Assembly (NCBI RefSeq): GCF_000745215.1
Contig: NZ_JQNK01000009.1
Location: 2,046,001-2,110,000 of the forward strand
Reading direction: 5' to 3'
Source of the DNA: Methylosinus sp. PW1
GTDB taxonomy: Bacteria > Pseudomonadota > Alphaproteobacteria > Rhizobiales > Beijerinckiaceae
DNA: 64,000 nucleotides
The position numbers and the translations under genes are program-made. The notes below the pieces were generated by a model, which worked only from the letters and a program-made list of their open reading frames with translations, did no database searches and was not told where the DNA came from. Below are positions 17,694 to 26,668 of the stretch, one piece after another (positions within the stretch are counted from its first letter, which is position 1; the number at the start of each line of letters is the position of its first letter).

Positions 17694-19136
17694 CTAGAGC
17701 TTGGAAAGCCTAGGATGAACATCGAGGCCGATCATTTTCTTTCGCAACGTATTGCGATTGAGACCGAGCAATTCGGCGGCTTTGATCTGGTGACCGCCAG
17801 TGGCCGCTAACGCCTCCGTGATCAGTGGCGCTTCAATCTCGCGGATGACACGGTGATACAGGCCTGGCCTGGGCAGGCGATCGCCGCAGTCCTCAAATAG
17901 CTTTCTCAAGACGGGTTTGACCGCGCCAGCGAACGGCGGTTCTTCGCCAACCAGTGAGCGAACAACAGCGCCGCCGAGCTCGTATTGCAGTTCCTGCTCG
18001 ACAAGTTGCTCCGTTATGATGCTCTGCGGATGAAGAATGGCGATGCGACGAATGAAATTTTCCAGCTCGCGTATATTCCCTGGCCAGCGATAGCGCTTCA
18101 TGCAATCGAGGGCCCGTGGATCGACATGTTTCGGCGCTGATCCTTCTCTGGCCAAGATTTTCAGGAAGTGATGGACGATATCCGGAATGTCCTCTGTGCG
18201 CTCGCGCAAAGGCGGTACGCGCAGAGGCGCTACGTTCAATCGGAAATATAGATCCTCGCGAAACAGACCGTGCCGAACGAGCGCGCGCAGGTCCTTACTG
18301 GTAGCGGCGACGATACGGACACTCGTCTTGACGGGCGCACGACCGCCGAGGGTCACATATTCGCCCCGCTCGAGAACGCGCAAGAGTTGCGCCTGCGCCT
18401 CCATCGGCAATTCGCCGATTTCGTCGAGAAACAAGGCGCCACCTTCGGCCTCCGCGAAACGGCCGCCCCAGCAGGATTCAGTGCAGCCGAATCCCCTCGG
18501 ATCGTGCCCGAATAACTCGCTCTCGATCTGCTCTTGCGGAATAGCCGCCAAATTGACGCCGACGAACGGGCCTCCGCTGCGTTTGCCTTGCGCCTGAAGG
18601 GTGCGCGCAATCGCCTCCTTGCCCGTGCCGAACTCACCCTCGATCATTACCGCGAAATCCGTCCGAGCGAGATGGGCGAGCAAGCGATGAATGTCCTGCA
18701 TGGCTTGCGAGCATCCGTTTAACGGGATCCCCGCGATCTCATCGTAAAGGCGCAGCTCGTTCTTTTCGCGCGGCTCGGCAATAGCGCGACCTACGACGCC
18801 AATCAGTTCTTTTGCATCGAACGGCTTGGGCAGATAGCCATAGGCGCTGTGCTCGCAGGCGGGGATTGCGGTCACAAGATCACTCTGCGCGCCCGTCACG
18901 ATGATAGGGAGGTCTGGCCGCAGCTTCTTGATGCGTGGCAGCAGCTCATAGGCGCTCTGCTCTGGCGTGGCAGTGTCGGTCACCACGAGATCGCCTTCAC
19001 CCGATTGCACCCACCGCCACAAGGTCGCCGCCGCTGCAGTCGCGCGCACTTCGTAACCCGCGCTCGAGAGCGCCTGCGCTACGGCGATCCGGTCCGCGGC
19101 GTTATCGTCGGCAATGATAATTTCGCCCTGAGCCAT
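17694..19136 (-). CDS. NtrC-family response regulator lacking the GAFTGA loop
   Basis: The 480-aa product has a receiver domain (1-120, with D54 in VVTD and K104 in LPKPF at the same numbers as NtrC), an AAA+ domain (about 140-370, Walker A GEFGTGKE 167-174, Walker B LFLDE 235-239) and a Fis-type helix-turn-helix at the end ([19 protein letters not shown]). The loop that contacts sigma-54, GAFTGA in the family, reads RGFGCT (214-219). A protein without it is not expected to activate sigma-54 promoters; R. capsulatus NtrC, which also lacks it, works with the housekeeping sigma factor. The ATG at 19,136 is preferred to a GTG at 19,175 with no ribosome site. Confidence 0.88.
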   Translation of the reverse strand: MAQGEIIIADDNAADRIAVAQALSSAGYEVRATAAAATLWRWVQSGEGDLVVTDTATPEQSAYELLPRIKKLRPDLPIIVTGAQSDLVTAIPACEHSAYGYLPKPFDAKELIGVVGRAIAEPREKNELRLYDEIAGIPLNGCSQAMQDIHRLLAHLARTDFAVMIEGEFGTGKEAIARTLQAQGKRSGGPFVGVNLAAIPQEQIESELFGHDPRGFGCTESCWGGRFAEAEGGALFLDEIGELPMEAQAQLLRVLERGEYVTLGGRAPVKTSVRIVAATSKDLRALVRHGLFREDLYFRLNVAPLRVPPLRERTEDIPDIVHHFLKILAREGSAPKHVDPRALDCMKRYRWPGNIRELENFIRRIAILHPQSIITEQLVEQELQYELGGAVVRSLVGEEPPFAGAVKPVLRKLFEDCGDRLPRPGLYHRVIREIEAPLITEALAATGGHQIKAAELLGLNRNTLRKKMIGLDVHPRLSKL

Positions 19137-19168
19137 TCCGCCGCCCTCGAATATCGGAGAGAGATCTT

Positions 19169-19330
19169 TCACCACAAGATGGGCGTTTCTTCCTGGCCAA
19201 ATTCGAGGACTATCAGTAACAACGCTAGAATCAGAATGGCGGAGGCGACTCCGAGCAGATCATATGTCAGCCCTCGCCCATGCGCCTTATACGGCCCAGC
19301 CGTATGCCTTTGTGGCTGCAACATGCTCAT
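19169..19330 (-). CDS. Single-span membrane protein, 53 aa
   Basis: The frame opens at an ATG at 19,330 (a second one is at 19,324). A basic N-terminus of about 20 residues precedes one strong membrane helix ([21 protein letters not shown]), then an acidic end. It resembles the KdpF-like genes in form but not in sequence. It is the first gene after KdpE-type element 5 and is followed by the NtrC-like regulator after 32 bp. Confidence 0.55.
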   Translation of the reverse strand: MSMLQPQRHTAGPYKAHGRGLTYDLLGVASAILILALLLIVLEFGQEETPILW

Positions 19331-19356
19331 GCTGTCCCTCGTTCGACGCGAGGCGC

Positions 19357-19423
19357 AAACTGCGGCGAAATGGGATAAAGATTCCATATGTCTTTGATCG
19401 CTCGCCCATAAGGGCAGCATAAA
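19357..19423 (-). promoter_or_regulatory. KdpE-type promoter element, copy 5
   Basis: From 19,423 on the minus strand: TTTATG-N5-CTTATG, AGACATATGG at offset 31, CTTTAT at offset 44 and CAGTTT at offset 62. The first and third blocks match closely, the others less so. It stands 27 bp before the small membrane gene that leads into the NtrC-like regulator. Confidence 0.68.
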
Positions 19424-19643
19424 GGAGACTCGTCCTCTGCAAGGCGAACCGAGAATTGGACAACTCGATGGCTTTGGCCGTGCGGATTGTAGCGGAAGCT
19501 CTATGCAGCCATTCCGTTCTTCCTGGTGTGCAACTGCTCCGGTCCGAGGTGTGTGTTTCGGCGGAGCATCTTCGAGTTTCGATGTCCTGTGATGAAACCG
19601 CCATTCCGACCGCTTCGAGGATGCAAGCGGCTGACGCCGACCT

Positions 19644-21059
19644 TCACGTGTTGAGCGCAACGACCTGGGCTATAATCGCACGAAGGCGGACCGCATCTGA
19701 ATCCTCCTTCGACAGTCGTTCAGCCAGGACACGGATCAAGTCGGCGTCGAACTCCGGGAGAGCCTCACCGCTCTCGGCATCTTGCGCCTCAATGGCCTTC
19801 CCCTCCAATGCAGCCGCTAGCAGCTTTTCGACGCGCTTGGCCGCCTCGAGCGAAGGGTCGCGTTGGACATGGGCGTAAATGGCCGTCGACCTGAGATTCG
19901 CATGTCCCAAGATTGCGCCCGTCAATGCCAATGCCTCACCGCTCGACGTGGCAGTTGATCCGAGCGTGTGTCGAAGCGTGTGCGGAGTGACCCCCGGTAA
20001 GCCGGCAAGCTTGGTCACCTCTGCCCAGACATTACGCGTACCTTGATAATAGCCGTCGCCTCTTTCGGCCGGGAACAGATAGCCTTCCTTGCGAACGTTC
20101 AAGAGTTCCTGCAACAGCGCCGCTGCCGCCGGGCCAAAGGGGCGGATCGATTTCCCCGTCTTGGTATCATCGAACTCGAAGAGGTTGCTCTCGAGTTTGA
20201 CCTCGTGAGCCTTGAGGGCAGCGATCTCGTTCCGGCGGCAGCCGGTCAGCGCCCATAGGCGGGCGATCGCCACTCCTTTCGGATTGGCGCCTTCTTTCTC
20301 GACGGTGTCGAACGCTTCGCCCAGGCGAGAGACCTCGTCCAGCGTCAGAAATCGCTCGCGTCGATTATCTGTCTTTCTAACGGATGCGTCTTCGACAGGG
20401 TTCTTTGTCACGAAGCCATGCCGGCCACCGAAACTGAACACCGCCGACAGGTCGCGTACGACCTTTCGAGCCGCACCCTCACCACCGCGCACTTTGAGGC
20501 GTTTACGAGGGCCGACTTTTTCGTCCTTGGCCGTCTTGCCCAACGTAACATCGGCCACGAACGTTTCGATATCGCCGGACGTGACCTCGCTCGCTCGCCG
20601 GTGGCCGAGAAGAGGTTCGACGTGGTTGCGCAGCCGCGCCATTGTGTACTGCTTGGTAAGCGGCTTCATAGGCTTACCCTTGTGGATGCCGCGTTGGATA
20701 AAGCAGCCATTCCTTTCATAAAAGTCGAGCAGTTCCCGCATCGTCTTCTCGCGACGCTTCTCCTGCACCGCGCCGGCGGGGTCATTTCCGCTGGCGGCGG
20801 CGCCTAGCAGAACTTTCGCCTTTTTCCTCGCTTGCTCGACCGTCAGCGTTCCGAAGCGCCCGACAGTCAGAAACCGCCTCGGCGCGGAGCGGCCGCCCCC
20901 ATCGGTGCGATAACGGATGATGAACGTCTTCGTGCCGCTCTTCTCGACTCGCACCCCGAAACCCGTGAGCTCAAGGTCCCACAGGTCATACCGGGCGTCG
21001 CGGACGTCCGCCTTCTCGACTACCAGCTTGGTCAACCGGACGCTGGATGATCGGTCCAT
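19644..21059 (-). CDS. int: Tyrosine-recombinase integrase of a genomic island
   Basis: The 471-aa product has the P4/DUF4102-type N-terminal arm domain (about 10-100), a core-binding domain (105-215) and the catalytic domain (235-410). The catalytic set is visible: R275 (TGCRRNE), H360 and R363 (PHTLRHT), H386 (GHANLRST) and Y395. Such integrases insert islands at the 3' end of tRNA genes. The ATG at 21,059 was chosen because the family motif begins at about residue 30 from it; the frame stays open to 21,245 without similarity. The tRNA-Gly fragment at 21,247 lies just behind its start. Confidence 0.93.
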   Translation of the reverse strand: MDRSSSVRLTKLVVEKADVRDARYDLWDLELTGFGVRVEKSGTKTFIIRYRTDGGGRSAPRRFLTVGRFGTLTVEQARKKAKVLLGAAASGNDPAGAVQEKRREKTMRELLDFYERNGCFIQRGIHKGKPMKPLTKQYTMARLRNHVEPLLGHRRASEVTSGDIETFVADVTLGKTAKDEKVGPRKRLKVRGGEGAARKVVRDLSAVFSFGGRHGFVTKNPVEDASVRKTDNRRERFLTLDEVSRLGEAFDTVEKEGANPKGVAIARLWALTGCRRNEIAALKAHEVKLESNLFEFDDTKTGKSIRPFGPAAAALLQELLNVRKEGYLFPAERGDGYYQGTRNVWAEVTKLAGLPGVTPHTLRHTLGSTATSSGEALALTGAILGHANLRSTAIYAHVQRDPSLEAAKRVEKLLAAALEGKAIEAQDAESGEALPEFDADLIRVLAERLSKEDSDAVRLRAIIAQVVALNT

Positions 21060-21246
21060 CACACGCCTCCGTTCGCACTTTCTCGTGAGTGCGAGATTAT
21101 ATTGGTGTCCACATGGTGTCCACCGTGATGAAAAATTCAGGCGCAGCGGAGCGTAGCCCGGCGAGAGCGCTTTCATAAAAATAGCCGTATTACATATGCT
21201 TATCGCAATCAGGAGAAGACGAGGTGGCTTCGTCGTAGGATACACC

Positions 21247-21296
21247 CAACCTTGCCAAGGTTGGGGTCGAGGGTTCGAATCCCTTCGCCCGCTCCA
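21247..21296 (+). other. 3' fragment of tRNA-Gly(GCC): island attachment site
   Basis: The 50 bases hold the right side of a tRNA-Gly: the anticodon arm CAACC-TTGCCAA-GGTTG (anticodon GCC), the T arm GAGGG-TTCGAAT-CCCTT, the acceptor 3' strand CGCCCGC and T-CCA. The left side (5' acceptor GCGGGCG and D arm) is missing; the bases before 21,247 do not fold as one. A duplicated tRNA 3' end next to an integrase marks an attachment site. Its orientation puts the island to the left and chromosome to the right; the whole tRNA-Gly should lie left of base 1. The flanking stretch 21,060-21,246 holds only the integrase upstream region, and I see nothing in 21,297-21,399. Confidence 0.82.
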
Positions 21297-21399
21297 GAAA
21301 TCATCGCTTCAGATGATAGGCGAAGCCCTCTGGGCGCTTTCTCGCTGTCTGCCTCGAGGCCGACAGCGTCCTTCTCCCAACATATCGAAACTTCCGCCT

Positions 21400-22455
21400 C
21401 TAGGCCGCCTTCTGCTGCGCGGAACGCTCGGCCGCGCGCGTCTCGAGGGGCGCGAGCCGGAAAGACCGGGGCCTCTCGAACAAAAAGCGGAATCGGCCCT
21501 GCTCGGTCACGCGATGCAGCAGCAGCGGGAAGACGACGCCGGCCACTGTGACGATCAGCGAGGCTAGGCCTACGCTGGCCACGAGATCACGATCGACGAT
21601 GAGCTTGCGGGCGGCCGCCATCGGCAGGAAGAAGCCGAGATAAATGGCCAGCGAATTGGCGCCGCAATATCGCAGCCATTCCATCGAGGGAAGATCGGCG
21701 AGCAGAGCGGCTGCGGCGACGACCGCCGCCGCGCCGGCGAAGCCCGCGGCGAGGCTCATCAGCGGCAGCGAGGCGAGCGTCGGATAATCGGCGAAGGGCG
21801 TGGGCGAGAAGGCGAGAGCCGCATCGGCCATCGCCCAGCCGAGCAGCCCGCACAGCGCCGCGCGGGGATAACGCCGCGCCGATTCGGCCAGAGCGAAGAC
21901 CCGCGGCGCGAAAAGATAGCCGGACAGAAAATAGAGATAGCGCGCGGCGAATTCGTCGGGAACGGCCCAGCCGGTCTCGATCGGCGCCGCCTCCAGCGCA
22001 GCGGCTGCCAGCAGCATGAGCGGCGGCGGAACGAAGCGCAGCAGCTTGGTCGCGACGAAAAAGATCGGCAGCAGATAGATGAACCACAGGGTTCCGAACG
22101 GCTCGACCAAAGCGAGCGCCAATTGCCCGAGCGCGGTCAGCGGATCGGCGCCCGGCCGCAGCGCGCTTTTGAACAGCCATTGGATGAAAAGCCAAAGACA
22201 ATAGAAATAGGCGAAATGCGCGACCTTTTTGTCGAGATAGCTCCGCCAGTCCTGATCGATGGCGCGCGACAGAAACAGCCCGGCGATGAAGAAGAAGCCG
22301 GGAATGCGAAACGGCTTGGCGAAAGCCACCAGCCAATGCAGCAGCCCCTCGCCCCCCATGGCCTCCCCGACGCCGAGCGCGGAGTGCATCATGACGACGA
22401 GGATGACGCTGATCCCTTTCGCATTATCGATCCACGCGATCCGAGCTTCTCTCAT
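21400..22455 (-). CDS. Acyltransferase-3 family membrane protein
   Basis: The 351-aa product has ten or so membrane helices and the acyltransferase-3 N-terminus (RIAWIDNAKGISVILVVMMHS), in which a conserved arginine or aspartate and a histidine in the first helices handle the acyl group. Family members transfer acetyl or succinyl groups to surface sugars such as exopolysaccharide. The ATG at 22,455 begins the family match; the open frame upstream runs through a tRNA gene and is not coding. It is the first chromosomal gene beside the island edge. Confidence 0.85.
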   Translation of the reverse strand: MREARIAWIDNAKGISVILVVMMHSALGVGEAMGGEGLLHWLVAFAKPFRIPGFFFIAGLFLSRAIDQDWRSYLDKKVAHFAYFYCLWLFIQWLFKSALRPGADPLTALGQLALALVEPFGTLWFIYLLPIFFVATKLLRFVPPPLMLLAAAALEAAPIETGWAVPDEFAARYLYFLSGYLFAPRVFALAESARRYPRAALCGLLGWAMADAALAFSPTPFADYPTLASLPLMSLAAGFAGAAAVVAAAALLADLPSMEWLRYCGANSLAIYLGFFLPMAAARKLIVDRDLVASVGLASLIVTVAGVVFPLLLHRVTEQGRFRFLFERPRSFRLAPLETRAAERSAQQKAA

Positions 22456-22620
22456 CGGCGCCCACCTCCACGCCGCTGGCGGACGCAGCAGAAATGCGCG
22501 CGCTTCGCGGAGCGAATTCGCTGGATAGCCGAGGAAAGTTACGGAAGTCTCCGCATAAGGCGCAGCTCGCCCGCGGGCGACGCGCTCATTCGGCGAAGGG
22601 CGATCAGGGGCGACGAGAAA

Positions 22621-22710
22621 TGGCGGAGGGGGCGGGATTCGAACCCGCGATACGGTTTCCCGTATACACACTTTCCAGGCGTGCGCCTTCAACCACTCGG
22701 CCACCCCTCC
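22621..22710 (-). tRNA. tRNA-Ser (anticodon GGA)
   Basis: The 90 bases fold as a class II tRNA: acceptor GGAGGGG with CCCCTCC, anticodon loop CTGGAAA, a long variable arm (TACGG-GAAA-CCGTA) and an encoded CCA. Discriminator base G is usual for serine. Confidence 0.96.
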
Positions 22711-22898
22711 AACGACCCTGGCCGGCTCGGAATCGGCCCTGGATCGGCGCGCACTATATTCACAAGCGGCCAGAGTGCAAATCTTTCCGTAGGGAAATCC
22801 ACGCCGAAGCGACATTCTCTCGCCTCGTGGCGGCCCGGCGTGGACAGACGGCCCGGCGCATTCTATTCAGGAGCCTTCCCTTGGGGCTCGAAAGCGCC

Positions 22899-23216
22899 AT
22901 GCTGCGATTGATCGTCCGATTTCTCGGTCTCCTCCTTTTGGCCGGCGGATTCGCGGCCCTCATCGTCGACGGCACACGCTCGCTGGCCGGGGACGGGCTG
23001 CATGTCACCCCGCTCAGCGAAGGCGCAACCGATCTTTTTCCGGCGCAGATGAAGGCCTTTCGTATCGCGCTGGAGCAGAAAGCCCCGCAAATCTGGGGCT
23101 CCGTCGTCTTCGCTCTGCTGCTCGCGCCTTTGAGCCTCACGCTCACCGGCCTCGGCGGCCTGCTCATTGCATTGAGCCGCAAGCGCCGCCGGCCGATCGA
23201 CTATCCGCTCCGCTGA
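22899..23216 (+). CDS. Two-span membrane protein, PetM-like position unknown
   Basis: The 105-aa product starts at the ATG at 22,899 and has two membrane helices: residues 4-24 ([20 protein letters not shown]) and about 68-92 ([20 protein letters not shown]), joined by a periplasmic-looking segment with [11 protein letters not shown] basic tail (SRKRRRP) closes it. Proteins of this form are frequent in Rhizobiales but I know no function. It stands 73 bp before msrA in the same direction. Confidence 0.75.
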   Translation: MLRLIVRFLGLLLLAGGFAALIVDGTRSLAGDGLHVTPLSEGATDLFPAQMKAFRIALEQKAPQIWGSVVFALLLAPLSLTLTGLGGLLIALSRKRRRPIDYPLR

Positions 23217-23289
23217 ACGCCCTTTCGCCGCCGGCGCCGCGGGCGCCATATCGGGGTCTCGGCCCATCTCGAGCGAAAGGTCGACAAAA

Positions 23290-23871
23290 ATGACCGATCA
23301 CTTCGTCAATCATCATCCGATCGAAGGCCCGTTTCCGCCGGGACTGGAACAGGCCGTCTTCGGCCTCGGCTGCTTCTGGGGCGCGGAGCGTCGCTTCTGG
23401 AAGCTCGGCGAGAGCGTCTACACGACCGCGGTCGGCTATGCCGGCGGGACCACGGAAAACCCCACATATAAAGAGGTATGCACGGGCCGCACCTTCCATG
23501 CGGAAGTGGTGCTCGTCGTCTTCGACCCCGCGAAAATCTCCTATGAGGAGTTGCTGCGCGTCTTTTGGGAGAGCCACGACCCGACGCAGGGCAATCGGCA
23601 GGGCAATGACGTCGGCACGCAATATCGCTCGGCGATCTTCTGCTATTCCGACGAGCAGCTGCGGATCGCCGAGGCGTCCAAGCGCGCCTATGGCGAGGCG
23701 CTGGCGGGCCGAGGCTTCGGGCCGATCACGACGCAGATCGCCCCGGCCCCGCGCTTTTATTACGCCGAGGAGTATCACCAGCAATATCTGGCCAAGAACC
23801 CCGACGGCTATTGCGGCCTGGGGGGCACGGGCGTCGCCTGCCCCGTGGGGCTCGGCGTCGATCCGGGCTGA
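23290..23871 (+). CDS. msrA: Peptide-methionine (S)-S-oxide reductase MsrA
   Basis: MsrA reduces the S-form of oxidised methionine in proteins, using thioredoxin. The 193-aa product carries the catalytic motif GCFWGAE (about 27-33) with the reactive cysteine, the substrate patch GYAGG, and EYHQQYL near the end. The C-terminal GVACPVG holds the resolving cysteine. Length is normal. Confidence 0.96.
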   Translation: MTDHFVNHHPIEGPFPPGLEQAVFGLGCFWGAERRFWKLGESVYTTAVGYAGGTTENPTYKEVCTGRTFHAEVVLVVFDPAKISYEELLRVFWESHDPTQGNRQGNDVGTQYRSAIFCYSDEQLRIAEASKRAYGEALAGRGFGPITTQIAPAPRFYYAEEYHQQYLAKNPDGYCGLGGTGVACPVGLGVDPG

Positions 23872-23882
23872 ATTCAGCTCAT

Positions 23883-24797
23883 CTATCGCGCCTTCAACAC
23901 CTCACGGCATTCGCCGGGCAGCTTGGCCATGGTCATGGGCGGCCAGGTCTTTGTGGATTTCTTGGGGTGCAGCGCCTCGTCGGTGAACCACCAGGCCAGG
24001 GATGAATCGCAGCCGTCGCCCGCCGGCACGGGGTCCTGATCCTTGCAGCTCTCCGCGTCCTTCGGGCAATAGAGCCTGATGTGGAAGTGGTAATTGTGCC
24101 CGAACATGGGGCGCACCTTGGCGAGCCAGGAGCGATCGCCCGTCGCCTGCCGGCACAGCGCCCTTTTGATGGCGGCGTTGACGAAGATGCGCTGCACCTC
24201 CGGCGCGCGCGCCGCCGTGCGCAGAACGGCGAGATGGCCCTCGGTCCACACATTGGGATCGATATCGAGCCGATCCTCGCGCACCATGTCGGTGGCGGAC
24301 GTCTCCTCCCGCTCGGCGCGGGACAATTCCCGCTGCGGCATGGGGGTGAGCCAAATATCGGCGTCGAGGCCGATCTGATGCGAGGCGTGGCCGGTGAGCA
24401 TAGGGCCGCCGCGCGGCTGCGAAATATCGCCGATGAGCAGGCCCGGCCAGCCGGAGGCCTGCGACGCCGCCGGGGCGAGGCGCTGCAGAAAGCCGATGAG
24501 CGCCGGATGGCCCCAGAAACGATTGCGCGACAGGCGCATGATCTGCCAATTCGGGCCGTTCACGGGCAGCGCCTCGGCGCCGGCGAGGCAGCCGTGCGAA
24601 TAGAAGCCGATCGGATCGGGATCGAGCGGCGCGGGGCTCGTCGCGCGGCCGAAGAGCTCCTTGGCGGGCGTCGCGGGATCGTCTGGATGGGCGAGAGGCG
24701 GCAAGGGCTTGGGGTCCAGCGTGCCCTTGTCCTGCGCGAAGGCCGGGGCGATCGCGGCGAGCCAGAGAACCAGTGCGGCCGATCTTTGCAGGATCAT
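23883..24797 (-). CDS. mepA: Penicillin-insensitive murein endopeptidase MepA
   Basis: MepA cuts D-Ala-meso-DAP cross-links in periplasmic peptidoglycan. The 304-aa product begins with a signal peptide (cut after AFA-Q, residue 21). The zinc-site motifs of the LAS metallopeptidases are present: GHASHQIGLDADIW (136-149, ligands H140 and D147) and the late GHNYHFHIRL. Several paired cysteines fit the periplasm. It is convergent with msrA (11 bp apart) and divergent from the L,D-transpeptidase. Confidence 0.93.
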   Translation of the reverse strand: MILQRSAALVLWLAAIAPAFAQDKGTLDPKPLPPLAHPDDPATPAKELFGRATSPAPLDPDPIGFYSHGCLAGAEALPVNGPNWQIMRLSRNRFWGHPALIGFLQRLAPAASQASGWPGLLIGDISQPRGGPMLTGHASHQIGLDADIWLTPMPQRELSRAEREETSATDMVREDRLDIDPNVWTEGHLAVLRTAARAPEVQRIFVNAAIKRALCRQATGDRSWLAKVRPMFGHNYHFHIRLYCPKDAESCKDQDPVPAGDGCDSSLAWWFTDEALHPKKSTKTWPPMTMAKLPGECREVLKAR

Positions 24798-24900
24798 TTC
24801 TGCGGCTTTCGTGGCGAAGTGAGGGAGCGGAAGCGAGAATCGGACAGATTCTGGGCGCTTTTCGGTCTTTTCGCCAGTCCGCGCAGCATCGGAAAGAGAA

Positions 24901-24925
24901 GGCGAATCGATTCGCCTCGTTTTTT
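24901..24925 (+). terminator. Palindrome followed by T-run in the mepA/L,D-transpeptidase divergent region
   Basis: A perfect 16-bp palindrome GGCGAATCGATTCGCC (24,901-24,916) is followed by TCG and six T. It has the look of a rho-independent terminator, but no gene is read toward it, so an operator or the end of a short RNA are other readings. Confidence 0.3.
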
Positions 24926-25037
24926 GGCTTTCGCGTCAACCTTACCGTCGGATATAGATTGCCCCTAGGTAGGAGGCGCCATTTTATGCCGCCCTAACTG
25001 TGCGGCGTGTGTCTCGTGTTCGTGGGGGAGTGTTGTG

Positions 25038-25622
25038 ATGCGTTGTTTCAAAGCCCTCGGGCTCGTTCTCGTTGCGATGTTCGCATCGATCGGCGCGGCG
25101 CAGGCGACCGTGCAAATCCATATCGATCTTTCCACCCAGAGAATGCAGGTCGAGTCCTCCAAGGGCTCCTATAGCTGGCCGGTCTCGACCGCTCGCGCGG
25201 GCTATGTGACGCCGCGCGGCACCTATGCGCCCACCGGCCTGCAGAAAATGCATTATTCGCGCAAATATCACATGTCGCCCATGCCGCATTCGATCTTCTT
25301 CAGCGGCGGCTATGCGATCCACGGCACCTATGCGACCGGCGCGCTGGGCCGTCCCGCCTCGCATGGCTGCGTGCGCGTCTCCCCGGCCAACGCCGCGACG
25401 CTCTACAAGCTGGTGCAGGAGGAGGGCGCGCAGATATCCATCACCGGCTCCTCGCCGGCGACGCGCTACGCCGCCCATAAGCCGCATCGGACCAATGTCG
25501 CGAGCCTGCATCGGCCGCATCGCTCCCATGCGCTCGCCTATGGTCCGGGACAGCGCTATCGCTCCGTCACCAGCGTGAAGAGCTGGCAGTCGGCGCCGAT
25601 GACGAGCCCCTTCGGCAACTGA
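25038..25622 (+). CDS. L,D-transpeptidase (YkuD family), periplasmic
   Basis: The 194-aa product has a signal peptide (cut after AQA, residue 23) and a YkuD domain (about 25-137) with the active-site motif HGT, then SHGCVRVSP with C111 as nucleophile. It forms 3-3 cross-links in peptidoglycan or ties proteins to it. The tail (145-194) is rich in His, Arg and Ser and of low complexity. The ATG has GGGGGAG 7 bp upstream. A hairpin at 25,628-25,648 separates it from the convergent LysR gene. Confidence 0.92.
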   Translation: MRCFKALGLVLVAMFASIGAAQATVQIHIDLSTQRMQVESSKGSYSWPVSTARAGYVTPRGTYAPTGLQKMHYSRKYHMSPMPHSIFFSGGYAIHGTYATGALGRPASHGCVRVSPANAATLYKLVQEEGAQISITGSSPATRYAAHKPHRTNVASLHRPHRSHALAYGPGQRYRSVTSVKSWQSAPMTSPFGN

Positions 25623-25639
25623 CGCTTCGCGGCTGATTT

Positions 25640-26554
25640 TCAGCCGCGCGACAGGCTGGACGGCTCGGCGGCGAATTCGGCGACGACCCAATCCTTCAGC
25701 GCGGCGACCGCCGGCCGGTCTTCCGCGCCGAGGGGATGGACGAAGTCATATTGCAGGCCGTCGAGCACGGGGCCGAAGGGCTGCACCAGCGCGCCGGAGG
25801 CGAGCTCGGCTGCGACCAGCGGCAGGCTGGCCAGCGCCACGCCTTGACCGGCGACGGCGGCGCGTATGGCGCTCTCCTCGTCGGCGACGACGGTTCCGAC
25901 CTCCGGGTCGAAGCTCTTCGCGCCGCGCTCATCGGCCCAGCGGCGCCAGCTCGCCAGGCGCGGGCCATTGGCGTGCGGCCCCCATTCTCGGTGAATGAGC
26001 GTCGCGCCGGCGAGATGCTTGGGGCGGCGAATGTCGAGCCGCGGGCTGCATACGGGCGCATAGCGATCGGTGAACAGCGGCGTCGCCACCTGGCCGGAAT
26101 ATTGGCCGACGCCGCAGCGGATCGCCGCGTCCGCCTCGCCGGCGCGCAGATTGGCCGGACGGTCGGAGGCGTGCAGCCGCAAATCCCAGCCTGGATTCTG
26201 GCCGCGGAAAGATTCGGCGCGCGGCGCCAGCGCGCGTGAGGTGAAGGCGACCGTGGCGGAGAGGGTCGCCGCCTGCTTGCGCTCGGTCGGGCGCCGCGCG
26301 CGATCTATGGCCTCGGCCATGGAATCGAAGGCGACGCGCAGATCGAGATAGAGCGCCAGACCTTGCGGCGTCAGCGCGACCTCGCGGGCCTTGCGCGTGA
26401 AGAGACGCAGGCCGAGGTCGGTTTCGAGACCTTTGATCTGATGGCTGATCGCCGTCGGCGTGACGCCGAGCTCGGCGGCGGCGAGCTTGAAGCTCTCCCG
26501 CCGCGCGGCCGCCTCGAAAGCGCGCAAGGACACAAGCGAGGGCAGAGCCCGCAT
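25640..26554 (-). CDS. LysR-family transcriptional regulator (GcvA-like)
   Basis: The 304-aa product has an N-terminal winged helix (1-62, FKLAAAELGVTPTAISHQIKGLE) and a two-lobed effector domain (90-295). The motif set LPSLVSLRAFEAAARRESF and the HREW element are those of the GcvA subgroup. LysR proteins usually regulate a divergent neighbour, but here the upstream side holds only repeats and the end of acnA. Two dyads at 26,570-26,652 are its likely binding sites. The ligand is unknown. Confidence 0.9.
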   Translation of the reverse strand: MRALPSLVSLRAFEAAARRESFKLAAAELGVTPTAISHQIKGLETDLGLRLFTRKAREVALTPQGLALYLDLRVAFDSMAEAIDRARRPTERKQAATLSATVAFTSRALAPRAESFRGQNPGWDLRLHASDRPANLRAGEADAAIRCGVGQYSGQVATPLFTDRYAPVCSPRLDIRRPKHLAGATLIHREWGPHANGPRLASWRRWADERGAKSFDPEVGTVVADEESAIRAAVAGQGVALASLPLVAAELASGALVQPFGPVLDGLQYDFVHPLGAEDRPAVAALKDWVVAEFAAEPSSLSRG

Positions 26555-26569
26555 CGCCGCCTCTCATGG

Positions 26570-26652
26570 ATGAGATTTATTCATCTCATGGAGGCGAATG
26601 CGCTGGTTGTCAAAAGCTTTGCCGTAAGATGATGAATGAATTCATTTCATCT
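26570..26652. promoter_or_regulatory. Two dyads before the LysR gene: probable operator
   Basis: ATGAGAT-N6-ATCTCAT lies at 26,570-26,589, and a second, imperfect dyad with arms AGATGA and TCATCT around AATGAATTCATT lies at 26,627-26,652. Both contain ATGA...TCAT half-sites, as expected of LysR operators. They are AT-rich against a GC-rich background. Confidence 0.5.
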
Positions 26653-26668
26653 GTCAGGACAGACGATC

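Noticed and set aside
17538..17810. 90-codon plus-strand frame
   Set aside because: It overlaps the end of the NtrC-like gene in antisense and a KdpE-type element; no ribosome site.
21247..21296. Complete tRNA-Gly gene
   Set aside because: The 5' acceptor and D arm are missing; the preceding bases cannot pair with CGCCCGC, so it is a fragment left by integration.
22494..22898. Long N-terminal extension of the 22,899 gene
   Set aside because: The extension is the antisense of a tRNA-Ser gene; the membrane protein begins at the ATG at 22,899.
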